Shown here: positions 50,017-58,890 of the stretch, piece after piece
How the letters are laid out: each line of letters starts with the position of its first letter
How positions within the stretch are numbered: the first letter of the stretch is position 1
Assembly (NCBI RefSeq): GCF_002086285.1
Contig: NZ_MVHU01000002.1
Location: 219,328-283,327, forward strand
DNA length: 64,000 nucleotides
DNA from: Mycolicibacter kumamotonensis
GTDB taxonomy: Bacteria; Actinomycetota; Actinomycetes; Mycobacteriales; Mycobacteriaceae
Direction: 5' to 3'
Notes under the pieces: generated by a model
What the model was told of the DNA's origin: nothing
The model's database searches: none
The model's input: only the letters and a program-made list of their open reading frames with translations
Program-made: the position numbers and the translations under genes

Positions 50017-51224
50017 AGCACCCCCTCGGCGCGGAGGTCATCCAGTTCTGCTTCGGTCTTGCCCAGCAGCCCGGCGAAGACCTCGGCGTTGTGTTGTCCG
50101 GGCCGGGCCGACCCGGCGTTACGGATAGCGCCCGGGGTTTCCGAAAGCACCGGGATGATCCCGGGGCCCAACACCGTGCGTTCGGCACGTTCGTCCCAAT
50201 GCTCGGCGAGCATGCCGCGAGCGCGTAGCTGCGGATCGTTGACCACCTCGGCGACGGTGTTGATCGGACCGGAGATCACTCCGGCATCGCTCAGCGTCGC
50301 GATGATGTCGTCGGGCTTACGTTGCGCCGCCCATTCGCCGATGATCGCGTCCAGCTCGTCCTGGTTGCTGCCGCGCGCCACGTGGTCGGCGAACCGGGGG
50401 TCGGTCGCCAGCTCGGGGGAGCCCATGGCCTGGCACAGCCGGGCGAACACACTGTCCTGGTTGGCGGCGATCACCACCCAACTGCCGTCGGCGGATTGGT
50501 AGATGTTCGACGGCGCGATGCCCTCCAGGCGGGTTCCGGACGGCCCGCGTACCACGCCACCGACGTCGTAATCCGGAATCGTGGATTCCTGGATGGCCAA
50601 GCAGGATTCGGTCAGCGCGACGTCGACCACCTGGCCCTGGCCGGTGACGGTGCGCCGGTAGAGCGCGGCCAGCGCACCTTGCGCGGCGAACATGCCGGCC
50701 AGGCTGTCGCCCAAAGACAGTGCCAGCCGTGGCGGTGGTCCGCCGGGGAAGCCGTTCATGTGCCGCAGCCCGCTGGCCGCCTCGGCGACCGAGGCGTACC
50801 CGGCCTTGTGCGCGTCCGGACCGGTCTGGCCGTAACCGGAGACTCGCACCAGGATGATGCCTTTGTTGCGTTGCCGCAGCCGATCGAATCCCAGGCCCCA
50901 GCGTTCCAGTGTGCCGGGGCGGAAGTTCTCCACGACGATATCGGCGTGCTCGATCAGCTCCAGGAACAGCTCGCTGCCGCGGTCGGTGCGCAGGTCCAGG
51001 GTGACTGCCTTCTTGTTGCGGGCATGCACGGTCCAGAAGAAGTGGTGCCCGTCCTGTTCGGCCTGGCCCCAGGTGCGCAGCGGATCAGGTTTGCCGGGCA
51101 GCTCGATCTTGATGACCTCGGCGCCCATGTCGCCGAGCAGCCGCCCGGCGAAGGGGCCGGAGATCAGCGTGCCGAGTTCGATGACACGGATGCCGTCTAG
51201 CGCACCGACGGGAGTTGCAGTCAT
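50013..51224 (-). CDS. CaiB/BaiF-type (family III) CoA transferase
   Basis: Family III CoA transferase of 403 residues. Seen: IRVIELGTLISGPFAGRLLGDMGAEVIKIE (12-41), ENFRPGTLERWGL (99-111), VRVSGYGQTGPDAHKAGYASVAEAASGL (127-153), and catalytic Asp173 in SLGDSLAGM. Moves CoA between carboxylic acids, here presumably activating the cluster's substrate. The C-terminal part (KPDDIIATLSDAGVISGPINTVAEVVNDPQ) is typical. ATGA overlap with the hydrolase upstream and the lyase downstream. Confidence 0.9.
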   Translation of the reverse strand: MTATPVGALDGIRVIELGTLISGPFAGRLLGDMGAEVIKIELPGKPDPLRTWGQAEQDGHHFFWTVHARNKKAVTLDLRTDRGSELFLELIEHADIVVENFRPGTLERWGLGFDRLRQRNKGIILVRVSGYGQTGPDAHKAGYASVAEAASGLRHMNGFPGGPPPRLALSLGDSLAGMFAAQGALAALYRRTVTGQGQVVDVALTESCLAIQESTIPDYDVGGVVRGPSGTRLEGIAPSNIYQSADGSWVVIAANQDSVFARLCQAMGSPELATDPRFADHVARGSNQDELDAIIGEWAAQRKPDDIIATLSDAGVISGPINTVAEVVNDPQLRARGMLAEHWDERAERTVLGPGIIPVLSETPGAIRNAGSARPGQHNAEVFAGLLGKTEAELDDLRAEGVL

Positions 51225-52405
51225 ACCGACGAGCCTACGAAGTCATGCCGGCCCAGCCAATCGGTGACGATGTCCACCGCCTGGCGCAGCGCACCGCGCT
51301 GATCCGGGCCGGCGTAATAGTGGTTGGCGCCGGGGATTTCGTGCATTTCCTTGTCCGGGTGCCCGATCGCCGCGTAGAGCCGGCGGGTGTGGCTGGGGGT
51401 GCAGGCGTCATCGGCCATGTTGCCGATCACCAGGGCGGGAACCGCGATGTCGTTGCCGCAGTCCACCCCGTCGCCGTTCGCGTCGTCGTAGCTCCACTGC
51501 GACAGCCAGCTGCGCAGCGTGCAGAACCGCGCGAGGCCGACCGGGCTCATGTTCACCACCTGCGGATCGCCCAGATAGCAGCTGCCGGGAGTGCGGTCGT
51601 TGGGGTCCACGGTCGGGTCCAGCCAGCGCGGGTCGGCCATGGTGCCGTGCACGACGAACGCGAATTCGTCCTCGGGGCGCCCGGCGGCCTTGAGCTCGGC
51701 CAGCTTCGCCTTGACCCAGGCGGTGATCCGGCGGTTCCGGTCGATCTGGGCGGCCCGGTAGCGGTCCAGGAATTCTTGGGTGTACGGCGGCTGGTTGGGG
51801 TTGTCCGGGTTGTAGAGATCGAGTTCCGGGTCGCGTTTGGTCGGATCGGATTCGTCGAGGATCGAGGCGTCCAGCCACTCGGTCATGGTGCCGTGCCGGC
51901 TGATGTGTGCCGCCAGCAGCATGACACCGTCGGCGGGGACCAGCCCCAGCGTGGTCAGGTCGGGGCCGTCACCGGACGGGCTGGATGTCACCGTCGGATG
52001 CTGCGCCTGCTGCTGGTAGAACAGCGACAGCGAGCCGCCGCCGCTCCAGCCGGCCAGCACCACCTTGGAGTAGCCGAGCCGGTTCTTGGCATCCTTGATG
52101 CATTCGCCGAGGTCTTCGACCACTTTTTCCATCAGAAGGGCGGAGTCGGTGCCGCGGAATCGGCTGTTGCAGTAGATGACGTGATGGCCGGCGCGGGCCA
52201 GCGCGTTGACCATCGGCAGGTAGGCGCCCCCGCCGATCGGGTGCATGAACACCAGGACGGTATCGCTCGGCGCGTCCTTGGGCCGCAGCAGGTAACTCTC
52301 CAGCACCACCAGCTCGGCGACGCCGCCGTAGACGTCACGGACACCCGAATTATTCTGGTAGGCAATCAGATAGGGGATGCGGTCGTAGTCGTGCTTGGCG
52401 GTCAT
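51221..52405 (-). CDS. Alpha/beta hydrolase of the catabolic cluster
   Basis: Hydrolase of 394 residues. Seen: VLVFMHPIGGGAYLPMVNAL (about 50-69, oxyanion region), nucleophile Ser121 in AGWSGGGSL, VIGNMADDACTPSHTRRLYAAIG with the acid Asp, and IPGANHYYAGP with the catalytic His. A large Asp/Asn/Pro-rich lid insert (about 150-260) is unusual for small hydrolases. Start ATG 52405 overlaps the dioxygenase stop (ATGA); a longer frame upstream lies antiparallel to nothing but within the dioxygenase gene in another phase and is not used. Confidence 0.85.
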   Translation of the reverse strand: MTAKHDYDRIPYLIAYQNNSGVRDVYGGVAELVVLESYLLRPKDAPSDTVLVFMHPIGGGAYLPMVNALARAGHHVIYCNSRFRGTDSALLMEKVVEDLGECIKDAKNRLGYSKVVLAGWSGGGSLSLFYQQQAQHPTVTSSPSGDGPDLTTLGLVPADGVMLLAAHISRHGTMTEWLDASILDESDPTKRDPELDLYNPDNPNQPPYTQEFLDRYRAAQIDRNRRITAWVKAKLAELKAAGRPEDEFAFVVHGTMADPRWLDPTVDPNDRTPGSCYLGDPQVVNMSPVGLARFCTLRSWLSQWSYDDANGDGVDCGNDIAVPALVIGNMADDACTPSHTRRLYAAIGHPDKEMHEIPGANHYYAGPDQRGALRQAVDIVTDWLGRHDFVGSSV

Positions 52406-53508
52406 GCGTGCTGTCCTAGGTCGTGGGCGAGAACTTCCGGTGACGGGGTCAGCCGGCGGCGGGTGTCGATGGCGACGACCTGCCAGTCGACGCGCTGGTA
52501 GTCGTCGAACTTGCGCCGGGCCCGTTCGCGCGCCTTCTCCGGGGCGCCGTGGTGCACGCCCTGCGGCGCATGGCTGATCAGGCCCGGCGGCATCGGAATC
52601 CCGTAGAGCGACCCGCCGTGGAAGAACGCGATCTCGTCGTAGTCGACGTTGCGGTGATACCAGGGGGTGCGCTCGGTGCCCGGCACCCCTTCGGCGGGTT
52701 TGGGCAGGAAGTTCATCACGTACACCCCGGTGGCCTGCATGAACAGGTGCACCGTCGGGGGCAGGTGCACGGAATCGGAGGTGACGACGTTGTAGTCGGC
52801 GATGTTGAAGGTGAACGCGAAGTTGTCGCCGCGCCAACCTTCCACGTCGATCGGATTATGCTGGTAGACAAGCGATGTCATCTCGACGCCATTGATAGGC
52901 CGGTGGATGAGCCTGACTTCGTAGGCATCTCGCCCGTCGTCCTCCAGCGGGGTCGGCTCGGGGATCACCGCCTGCGACGGGTCGAACGGGAAGTGCCGGC
53001 CCAGTGGGCCCGGTGGTGGGACCCGGAATTCGTCGGTGGCCTCGATCAGCAGCAGGGTCGTCTCGGTGGCCGGCAACTGACGCCAGGTGGTGGCCTTGGG
53101 CAGATACACCCAGTCGCCTTGCCGGTAGTCCAGGGGACCGAACTCGGTTTCCAATCGTCCGGTGCCGGCGTGCACGAAGCACAACAGGTCACCGTCTACG
53201 TAGCGGACGTGAAACGGCATCTCCGCCGAGCGCCGGGACAGCGAGATGCAGCAGTCGTTGTTGTCGAACAGTCGCAGGGGGTGTCCGGCGGGGTCGGTGG
53301 CGTCGGCGGGTTGCAGCTGCGAGGCCAGGACGTCGATGGGGCGCAGCGGACCCTGGGCGCGGTAGGCGGTCGGGTCGTGCCGCCGGTACATGTTGGCGGT
53401 GCGGCCGGTGAACCCGCCGCGGCCCAGCTCGTCGTCCTTCAGGCCGTCCAGATCGGCGTGCAGGCGCTGGGGAGTGGTGCCTTTGCGCAGGTGAACGAAG
53501 GATTCCAT
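52402..53508 (-). CDS. Homogentisate 1,2-dioxygenase-like protein
   Basis: Ring-cleaving dioxygenase family member (cupin fold), 368 residues, some 60-80 shorter than classical homogentisate dioxygenases. Seen: a duplicated cupin layout with GDWVYLPKATTWRQL (131-145), DVEGWRGDNFAF (221-232), and the iron site TPWYHRNVDYDEIAFFHGG (H285, E292 or D291) with H320 in GVHHGAPE. Known family reaction: homogentisate to maleylacetoacetate. No maleylacetoacetate isomerase, fumarylacetoacetase or HppD gene accompanies it, so the substrate may differ. First gene of the cluster, behind a palindromic operator. Confidence 0.82.
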   Translation of the reverse strand: MESFVHLRKGTTPQRLHADLDGLKDDELGRGGFTGRTANMYRRHDPTAYRAQGPLRPIDVLASQLQPADATDPAGHPLRLFDNNDCCISLSRRSAEMPFHVRYVDGDLLCFVHAGTGRLETEFGPLDYRQGDWVYLPKATTWRQLPATETTLLLIEATDEFRVPPPGPLGRHFPFDPSQAVIPEPTPLEDDGRDAYEVRLIHRPINGVEMTSLVYQHNPIDVEGWRGDNFAFTFNIADYNVVTSDSVHLPPTVHLFMQATGVYVMNFLPKPAEGVPGTERTPWYHRNVDYDEIAFFHGGSLYGIPMPPGLISHAPQGVHHGAPEKARERARRKFDDYQRVDWQVVAIDTRRRLTPSPEVLAHDLGQHA

Positions 53509-53531
53509 CGGCGGCTCCCGACTGATCGACC

Positions 53532-53555
53532 AAAAGTAAAAGCGATATTACTTTT
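53532..53555. promoter_or_regulatory. Operator-like palindrome in front of the dioxygenase cluster
   Basis: Perfect dyad aaaagtaa (53532-53539) / ttactttt (53548-53555) with an 8-base centre, extended by caaa/tttg-type flanks. It is strikingly A/T-rich for this genome. On the minus strand it contains TAATAT, a possible -10, and lies 24-47 bases before the start codon. Probably the repressor site for the cluster. The rest of 53509-53642 shows nothing else. Confidence 0.6.
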
Positions 53556-53642
53556 TGTTTAGAGCGGGGGCAACCGCCGGACGGCCCGGATTCTCCCGCC
53601 GAGCCGGCTCGTGATCGCAAAGGACGCCGGTGCACTCGGGGA

Positions 53643-55217
53643 TCAACAGGTGATGACGTAGCCGGGGTCGGTGGTCGCGTTCAGCCACTTGCCATAAGCG
53701 TTGCCGCCCGCAGCGCGGACGGCGCTGCACACCTGCGCCCGGGTCGTGCCGGCCGGCTTGAATACCGCGTATATGGGATTGCCGGCGTCGGTAGCTTGCC
53801 TCAGGGACGGGCAGCTGGTGTCGGTGCGCAGGTAGAACGCTCCAGGGTGCGCGTCGAGCAGGCGTTGCACACCCGCCGCATACAGCCCCGGGGTGGTGAC
53901 CGACCCGAGGATGACAACTCCCTGGCCGTCGCAGCTTGGAAAACTGATCGGCGTGCCCAGCCCGAGGTCACCCGGACGAGTCCCCGCCCTGGTCGTGTCA
54001 CGAGGGGAAGGGGGGATCAGCGGCGGTGCCGCCTGCCTGGTGACCGTTATCGGTGGCGGTGCGGCCTGGGTGACAGTGACCGGCGGTGCCGCGGGGCGGG
54101 TGACGGTCGCGACAGGCTCTTGATAATCGGCCGGTGTTGAGGGCGCGGCCGGCGGTGTCGGGGCGTCGTGCACCGAACTCGGCTGTGCCAGCCGGGCACC
54201 GACGAAGGCGACCATGCCGACCGCTGCCAGTGCGGCGATGCTGCCGCCGGTCAGCGCCACCTTCCGGGGGATGGTAAGGGAATCGGCTGGTGCGTCAGCG
54301 ACTTTCCCGGCGACACCAGGCTTCGCCGCGGACGCGGCATTCGCGGCGCCGCGTGTGTTTTCGCCCGGAGCAGCGCCGCCCGCCGCGTACCGCTCCAGCA
54401 TCGTCGCGAATTCGCGGCAACTTCCGAACCGTTCGGAGGGTTCTTTGGCCATCGCCTTGGCGAGTACGTCATCCATCGGAGCAAGGCCGACGCGCAAGTT
54501 TCCCGCCCTCGGCGGCGGCGCTGAAAGATGGGCGGCGAGAACCGCGGCCGGATTGGTGTCAGCAAACGGCGGTCTACCACTCAAGAGGTGAAAGGCGGTG
54601 CAGGCCAGGGCGTACTGATCGGCACGGCCGTCGAGGGGACGGCCCATGAGTTGTTCGGGCGCGGCGTAGTCGACGGTTCCAATGGCGACGTTGGTGGCGG
54701 TCAATCCGCTGATTTCATCTGTATCGCGGGCGATCCCGAAGTCTGCCAAGACAATGCGACGGTCGGCGGATCCCGGCTCGGAGATGAGAATATTCGCGGG
54801 TTTGACGTCTCGGTGCAGCAGTTTTCGCTGGTGGGCGTAATCGAGCGCGTCGGCGATCGCGGTGACTATCTTGAGCGCATCGTCGACCGGCATTCCGTAA
54901 CGGTGGTGGTCCCGCAGCAGGCGCGCGGCATCGGTACCGGCCACATAGTCCATGGTGATCCACAACTGGTCGTTGTATTCTCCGCGGTCGTGGATCTCCA
55001 CGATGTGGGGATGCCAGAGTGAGGCGGCGATGTCGGCCTCACGTGCGAATCGTCGTCTGTATGCCGGGTCGGCACTGATGTCGGCGGGCAGCACCTTCAG
55101 CGCTTCCTGGCGCGGCAGTCGGGGGTGCTGTACGAGGTAGACCTCGCCCATTCCGCCGGTACCGAGAGGCCGCAGGATGCTGTATCCGGCGAACCTTTCA
55201 CCATCGGTCAGTGGCAT
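53643..55217 (-). CDS. Receptor-type Ser/Thr protein kinase (Pkn family)
   Basis: Transmembrane Hanks-type kinase of 524 residues. Seen: Gly-loop [10 protein letters not shown] (18-27), Lys41, catalytic HRDVKPAN (135-142), DFG (159-161), activation loop with [17 protein letters not shown], kinase end at about 275, linker, one membrane helix (about 320-343), and a Pro/Thr-rich stalk with repeated TVT(Q/R)xAxPP units (about 370-405). The extracellular domain of about 100 residues carries four cysteines (CDGQ, SCPS, VCSA and a terminal Cys), likely two disulfides. That sensor resembles no domain I can name. ATG 55217 chosen because the kinase domain then begins 10 residues later. Divergent from the amidase lipoprotein gene. 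Confidence 0.9.
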   Translation of the reverse strand: MPLTDGERFAGYSILRPLGTGGMGEVYLVQHPRLPRQEALKVLPADISADPAYRRRFAREADIAASLWHPHIVEIHDRGEYNDQLWITMDYVAGTDAARLLRDHHRYGMPVDDALKIVTAIADALDYAHQRKLLHRDVKPANILISEPGSADRRIVLADFGIARDTDEISGLTATNVAIGTVDYAAPEQLMGRPLDGRADQYALACTAFHLLSGRPPFADTNPAAVLAAHLSAPPPRAGNLRVGLAPMDDVLAKAMAKEPSERFGSCREFATMLERYAAGGAAPGENTRGAANAASAAKPGVAGKVADAPADSLTIPRKVALTGGSIAALAAVGMVAFVGARLAQPSSVHDAPTPPAAPSTPADYQEPVATVTRPAAPPVTVTQAAPPPITVTRQAAPPLIPPSPRDTTRAGTRPGDLGLGTPISFPSCDGQGVVILGSVTTPGLYAAGVQRLLDAHPGAFYLRTDTSCPSLRQATDAGNPIYAVFKPAGTTRAQVCSAVRAAGGNAYGKWLNATTDPGYVITC

Positions 55218-55325
55218 AGGCGGAATGGTATCGAGACCCCCGGACATGGAACCCGATCATGGACTCCAGCCGACATTGCCGGTGAGGTCACCAGATCCTC
55301 GGCGGGTGTCCGTATGGTGGCGGGC

Positions 55326-56126
55326 ATGGACGCAGGCCGACGGCAGTTGCTGCAATTATGCGGCGGGTTGGGACTGGCCGTTGCACTGGGGGCATGCTCG
55401 CAGCGGACGAGGGCCCGGCAGGGAGCCGAGCCCGAAACCCCCGTGAACTCAGTGCCGTTGACGGACGCCGGCGGTCCCCCCGAAACCGTCGCTGCGCCGC
55501 AGAGCGTGCCTCCACCGGTCGCCGAGCCGACGCCGCCCTCGGGCGTGTTGCTGTGCCGCGAAGCCTGGGGTGCCCGGCCGGCACTGCCCGGTGGGCGGCC
55601 GCACCGGATCACCCGGATGACGATCCACCATTCCGGCGTCGTCTTGAGTGACAATCGCACCATCGCCGAGCGACTCCGCCAACATCAGCGATACCACCAG
55701 GACGAGCACGGCTGGATCGACATCGCCTACCATGTCGGAATCGACCTCGACGGCAACATTTTCGAGCTGCGCGATACCGGCCTGATCGGCGATACCGCAA
55801 CGGATTACGATCCGGCCGGGCACTTCCTCGTACTGTGCGAAGGGAATTTCGACGAGCAGGCTGTCCCAGAGGCTCAACTTGAAAGTGTCGCACTGGTATT
55901 GGCGTGGGCGGCACAGACCTTCCAGATCCGCACCGATACCTTGGCCAGTCACCGGGACTTGACGTCCGGCACGTCCTGCCCGGGTGCGGACTTGCAAGCC
56001 TACGTCGTGTCCGGTGAAATCCGGCGCAGAGTAGATGATCTCGCAGGCGGCGGCCCGATCGGCCTGGAGTGGAAGTGCGGCCATGAAGGGGCTGCGATCA
56101 TGGCCGCCATCGAGGCTGGTCGGTGA
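55326..56126 (+). CDS. Peptidoglycan amidase/PGRP-like lipoprotein
   Basis: Protein of 266 residues. Seen: an N-terminus with Arg-Arg (GRRQLLQ) and a hydrophobic stretch ending in LGAC, a lipobox with Cys24, so a lipoprotein possibly exported by the Tat route. Pro-rich linker (about 35-72), then an Amidase_2/PGRP domain with zinc ligands His101 or His102 (TIHHSG), His209 (SHRDLTSG) and Cys218 (TSCPG), and Tyr135 (AYHVG) near the site. Expected reaction: cleavage of N-acetylmuramoyl-L-alanine. Start 55326; an ATG four codons upstream (55314) is the alternative. Convergent with fadE23. Confidence 0.88.
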   Translation: MDAGRRQLLQLCGGLGLAVALGACSQRTRARQGAEPETPVNSVPLTDAGGPPETVAAPQSVPPPVAEPTPPSGVLLCREAWGARPALPGGRPHRITRMTIHHSGVVLSDNRTIAERLRQHQRYHQDEHGWIDIAYHVGIDLDGNIFELRDTGLIGDTATDYDPAGHFLVLCEGNFDEQAVPEAQLESVALVLAWAAQTFQIRTDTLASHRDLTSGTSCPGADLQAYVVSGEIRRRVDDLAGGGPIGLEWKCGHEGAAIMAAIEAGR

Positions 56127-56136
56127 ACGAGCGATC

Positions 56137-57345
56137 CTACTTCAGCTCGGCCGACGACAGGCCCAACAGCCGGCGGGCCACCACCAACTGCTGAATCTGT
56201 TGGGTGCCCTCGAAGATGTCGAGAATCTTCGAGTCGCGGCCCCACTTCTCCAGCAGCGTCTGCTCCGAGTAACCGGTGGTGCCCGCCAGCTCGACGGTCT
56301 TGAGGGTGACGTCGGTGGCCATCCGGCCGGCCTTGGCCTTGCCCATCGACGCCTCTTTGGAGTTGGGGATGTTGTTGTCGGCCTGCCACGCCGAGCGCAG
56401 CGTCAGCAGGTACGCCGACTCCCAGTCGGCCTCCATCCGAAGGAACTCGGCGGCCGGGGCGCTCTGCGCGTGGGCCGGCTTGTCGTACGAGATCTCCACA
56501 CCGGCGTCGGTGAGGATCTTGCGCAGCTCCTCCAGGGCCGCCCGCGCCACCCCGAGCGCCATCGCCGCGACGATCGGCCGGGTGTTGTCGAAGGTCTCCA
56601 TGACTCCGGAGAAGCTCTTCTCGGTGTTGATCTCCGGGCTGCCCAGCAGGTTGTCCTTGGGGATGCGGGCGTTGTCGAACCGGATCACCGCGGTGTCGGA
56701 GGCCTTGATGCCCAGCTTGTGCTCGAGGCGTTCCACGGTGACGCCGGGGTGCTCACGCGGCACGATGAACGACTTGATCGCCGCGCGCCCCAACGACTTG
56801 TCCAGCGTCGCCCACACCACGATGTGGGTGGCCCGCGAGCCGGCGGTGACGAAGATCTTCTCGCCGTTGATCACATACTCATCGCCGTCCAGGGTGGCCG
56901 TCGTGCTCACCGCGGCCGAGTCGGAACCGAAGCTCGGCTCGGTGATCGCCATCGCGGCCCACACCTTGCCGAGGCGTTCGAGCTGTTCGTCGGTGGCCAC
57001 GCCCGAGATCGCCGCGTTGCCCAGCCCCTGGTAGGGCACCGACAGCATCAAAGCGACGTCGCCCCAGCTCATCTCGAGAACCTGCAACAGCGCGGCCATG
57101 TTGGCGCCGTTGCGGTTGCCCTCTTTGCCCTCGGATTCGCGGAACGCCTCGGCCCCGGCCAACGCGTTACCGCCGGCCTTCGACACCCCCTCGAACAGCG
57201 TCTCGAGCGTGTCGAGTTCGACCGGGTAGGCGTGCTCGCGCTGGTCATACTTGCGCGAGATCGGGCGCAGCATCTCGGCGGCGCCGGCGTGCGTCATCTC
57301 GATGACATTCTGCAGCTTCTTGGGGAGTTCCAGATTGATTGCCAT
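56137..57345 (-). CDS. fadE23: Acyl-CoA dehydrogenase FadE23
   Basis: Acyl-CoA dehydrogenase of 402 residues, like Rv3140. Seen: AMAITEPSFGSDSAAVSTTATLDGDEYVINGEKIFVTAGSRA broken over two flavin strands (about 130-170), IKASDTAVIRFDNARIPKDNLLG, RMATDVTLKTVELAGTTGYSEQTLLEKWGRDSKILDIFEGTQQIQQLV with the EG base position near the end. The usual ACAD YGxxx helix is present. It follows fadE24 by 41 bases and is probably co-transcribed; the pair likely forms a hetero-oligomer, as several mycobacterial FadE pairs do. That last point is inference. Confidence 0.9.
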   Translation of the reverse strand: MAINLELPKKLQNVIEMTHAGAAEMLRPISRKYDQREHAYPVELDTLETLFEGVSKAGGNALAGAEAFRESEGKEGNRNGANMAALLQVLEMSWGDVALMLSVPYQGLGNAAISGVATDEQLERLGKVWAAMAITEPSFGSDSAAVSTTATLDGDEYVINGEKIFVTAGSRATHIVVWATLDKSLGRAAIKSFIVPREHPGVTVERLEHKLGIKASDTAVIRFDNARIPKDNLLGSPEINTEKSFSGVMETFDNTRPIVAAMALGVARAALEELRKILTDAGVEISYDKPAHAQSAPAAEFLRMEADWESAYLLTLRSAWQADNNIPNSKEASMGKAKAGRMATDVTLKTVELAGTTGYSEQTLLEKWGRDSKILDIFEGTQQIQQLVVARRLLGLSSAELK

Positions 57346-57386
57346 GTCAGGTCTTTCAGATCGTTATCGGTGGGAATGACGTGGAC

Positions 57387-58778
57387 TCAGATGACCAGGA
57401 CGCCCTCGGCGACGCCGATGGCCCGCAGGTCGCGGTACCAGCGCTCGACCGGGTGTTCCTTGACGTAGCCGTGACCGCCGAGCAGCTGCACGCCGTCCAG
57501 GCCGATCTGCATGCCCTTGTCGGTGGCGATCCGCTTGGCCAGCGCGGCCTCTCGGATGAACGGCAGACCCTGCTCGGCACGAGCCGCCCCGCGCCAGGCC
57601 ATCAGCCGCAGGCCGTCGAGTTCGATGGCGATGTTGGCGCACATGAACGCCACCGACTGCCGGTGGGCGATCGGCTCGCCGAAGGCGTGGCGCTCCTTGA
57701 TGTAGGGCATCACGTAGTCGAGCACCGCGTGGCTGGTACCGACCGCCAGCCCGGCCCAGCCCAGGCGCGACAGCGCGATCGCCTCGGAGTAGTCGGAATC
57801 GGTCGCAGCGTCCTCGCCGAGGCGGGCGGTCAGCGGCACCGACACCTTGTTCAGCTCGATCTGGCCCAGTGCCGCGGCGCGGATCCCCATGCTCGGGTCG
57901 GCCTTGACGGTCAGGCCCTGGGCCGAGGACTCCACGATGAACAGCGCCGGCTTGCCGTTGAGTTGGGCGGCCACGATGAACAACTCGGCGTTCGCCGCCG
58001 CCGGCACCAGGGACTTGACGCCGTCCAGCCGGTAGCCGCTGGGGGTGCGCACGGCGGTGGTCTTGAGGTTGGTGGGGTCGAACAGCGGCTGCGGTTCGGT
58101 GATGGCCACGCACGCCTGGGGGACGTTCTCACCGGCGAACTCCGGCAGGTAGGTGGCCTGTTGGTCGGCGCTTCCCCAGTGCGTCAGCGCGGCGGCCACA
58201 CCGCCCGGCGCCAGGATCGGCAGCGCCAGGCCCATGTCGCCGTAGGCCAGGGCCTCGGCGACCAGCACGTTGGTGATCGCGGAGCGGTGTGCGGCGATCC
58301 CGTCGAAGTCCTCGGGGATGTTGATCGCGGTGATCCCCAGTTCGGCGGCCTTGCCGATCAGTTCGGGCGGGTAGTCGGCGGCCTCGTCGGCGTCGTGGGC
58401 GGCCGGGCGCAGAATCTCCGCGGCGAACTCATCGACCGTCTCGACGATCATCTGCTGCTCGTCGTCGGGGGTCAGGTCGAAGTAGTCTTTGCCGCTCGCC
58501 TTGAGCCGGGTGGGGGCCTTGCCCAGGGTCTGGACCCGCTTGAACTCGCGGCCGGTGGCCCCGGCCACCGAGAAGACGGTCTTGACCCCATAGTTCAGGG
58601 TCCGGTTGAGGGGGTTGCGCAGGTTATGCCGGTCCAGGAACTCTCGGCTGACCAGGGGGGTGACCAGAGCCAGGGCGGTCGCGATCGGGGTGCGCTTGGG
58701 CTTCTCCAGGCCGATCGCGCTCGAGCGGGTCGACCGCTTGTTCTTGGAGCCGGGGGTGACGGATGCGGTGTCAGTCAT
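57387..58778 (-). CDS. fadE24: Acyl-CoA dehydrogenase FadE24
   Basis: Acyl-CoA dehydrogenase of 463 residues with a basic N-terminal extension of about 90 residues (SKNKRSTRSSAIGLEKPKRTP...), like Rv3139 (468 residues). Seen: ACAD_N from about 95 with YFDLTPDDEQQMIVETVDEFAAEIL, ACVAITEPQPLFDPTNLKTTAVRT (flavin strand), and the C-terminus YVKEHPVERWYRDLRAIGVAEGVLVI stopping right after the EG pair, so the last helix is shorter than usual. ATG 58778 lies below a set of AGTAA/TTACT repeats. Followed by fadE23 on the same strand. Confidence 0.88.
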   Translation of the reverse strand: MTDTASVTPGSKNKRSTRSSAIGLEKPKRTPIATALALVTPLVSREFLDRHNLRNPLNRTLNYGVKTVFSVAGATGREFKRVQTLGKAPTRLKASGKDYFDLTPDDEQQMIVETVDEFAAEILRPAAHDADEAADYPPELIGKAAELGITAINIPEDFDGIAAHRSAITNVLVAEALAYGDMGLALPILAPGGVAAALTHWGSADQQATYLPEFAGENVPQACVAITEPQPLFDPTNLKTTAVRTPSGYRLDGVKSLVPAAANAELFIVAAQLNGKPALFIVESSAQGLTVKADPSMGIRAAALGQIELNKVSVPLTARLGEDAATDSDYSEAIALSRLGWAGLAVGTSHAVLDYVMPYIKERHAFGEPIAHRQSVAFMCANIAIELDGLRLMAWRGAARAEQGLPFIREAALAKRIATDKGMQIGLDGVQLLGGHGYVKEHPVERWYRDLRAIGVAEGVLVI

Positions 58779-58817
58779 GTCAGGGCCTCACTGAAAGTGA
58801 AAAGTATCGGTGAGACC

Positions 58818-58853
58818 ACCTTACTCCGAAGTAAGATGACTCGATAGTAAGGT
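58818..58853. promoter_or_regulatory. AGTAA/TTACT repeats upstream of fadE24
   Basis: ACCTTACT (58818-58825) and AGTAAG (58830-58835) form a palindrome with a 4-base centre; a second AGTAAGGT (58846-58853) follows 16 bases further. The two outer copies ACCTTACT and AGTAAGGT are perfect inverses of each other. All lie 40-75 bases before the fadE24 start. Likely binding sites for a fatty-acid-responsive regulator encoded elsewhere. Confidence 0.5.
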
Positions 58854-58890
58854 GTGACGAATTCGTCAGCGGGCGCCCACCGCGGTGCCC

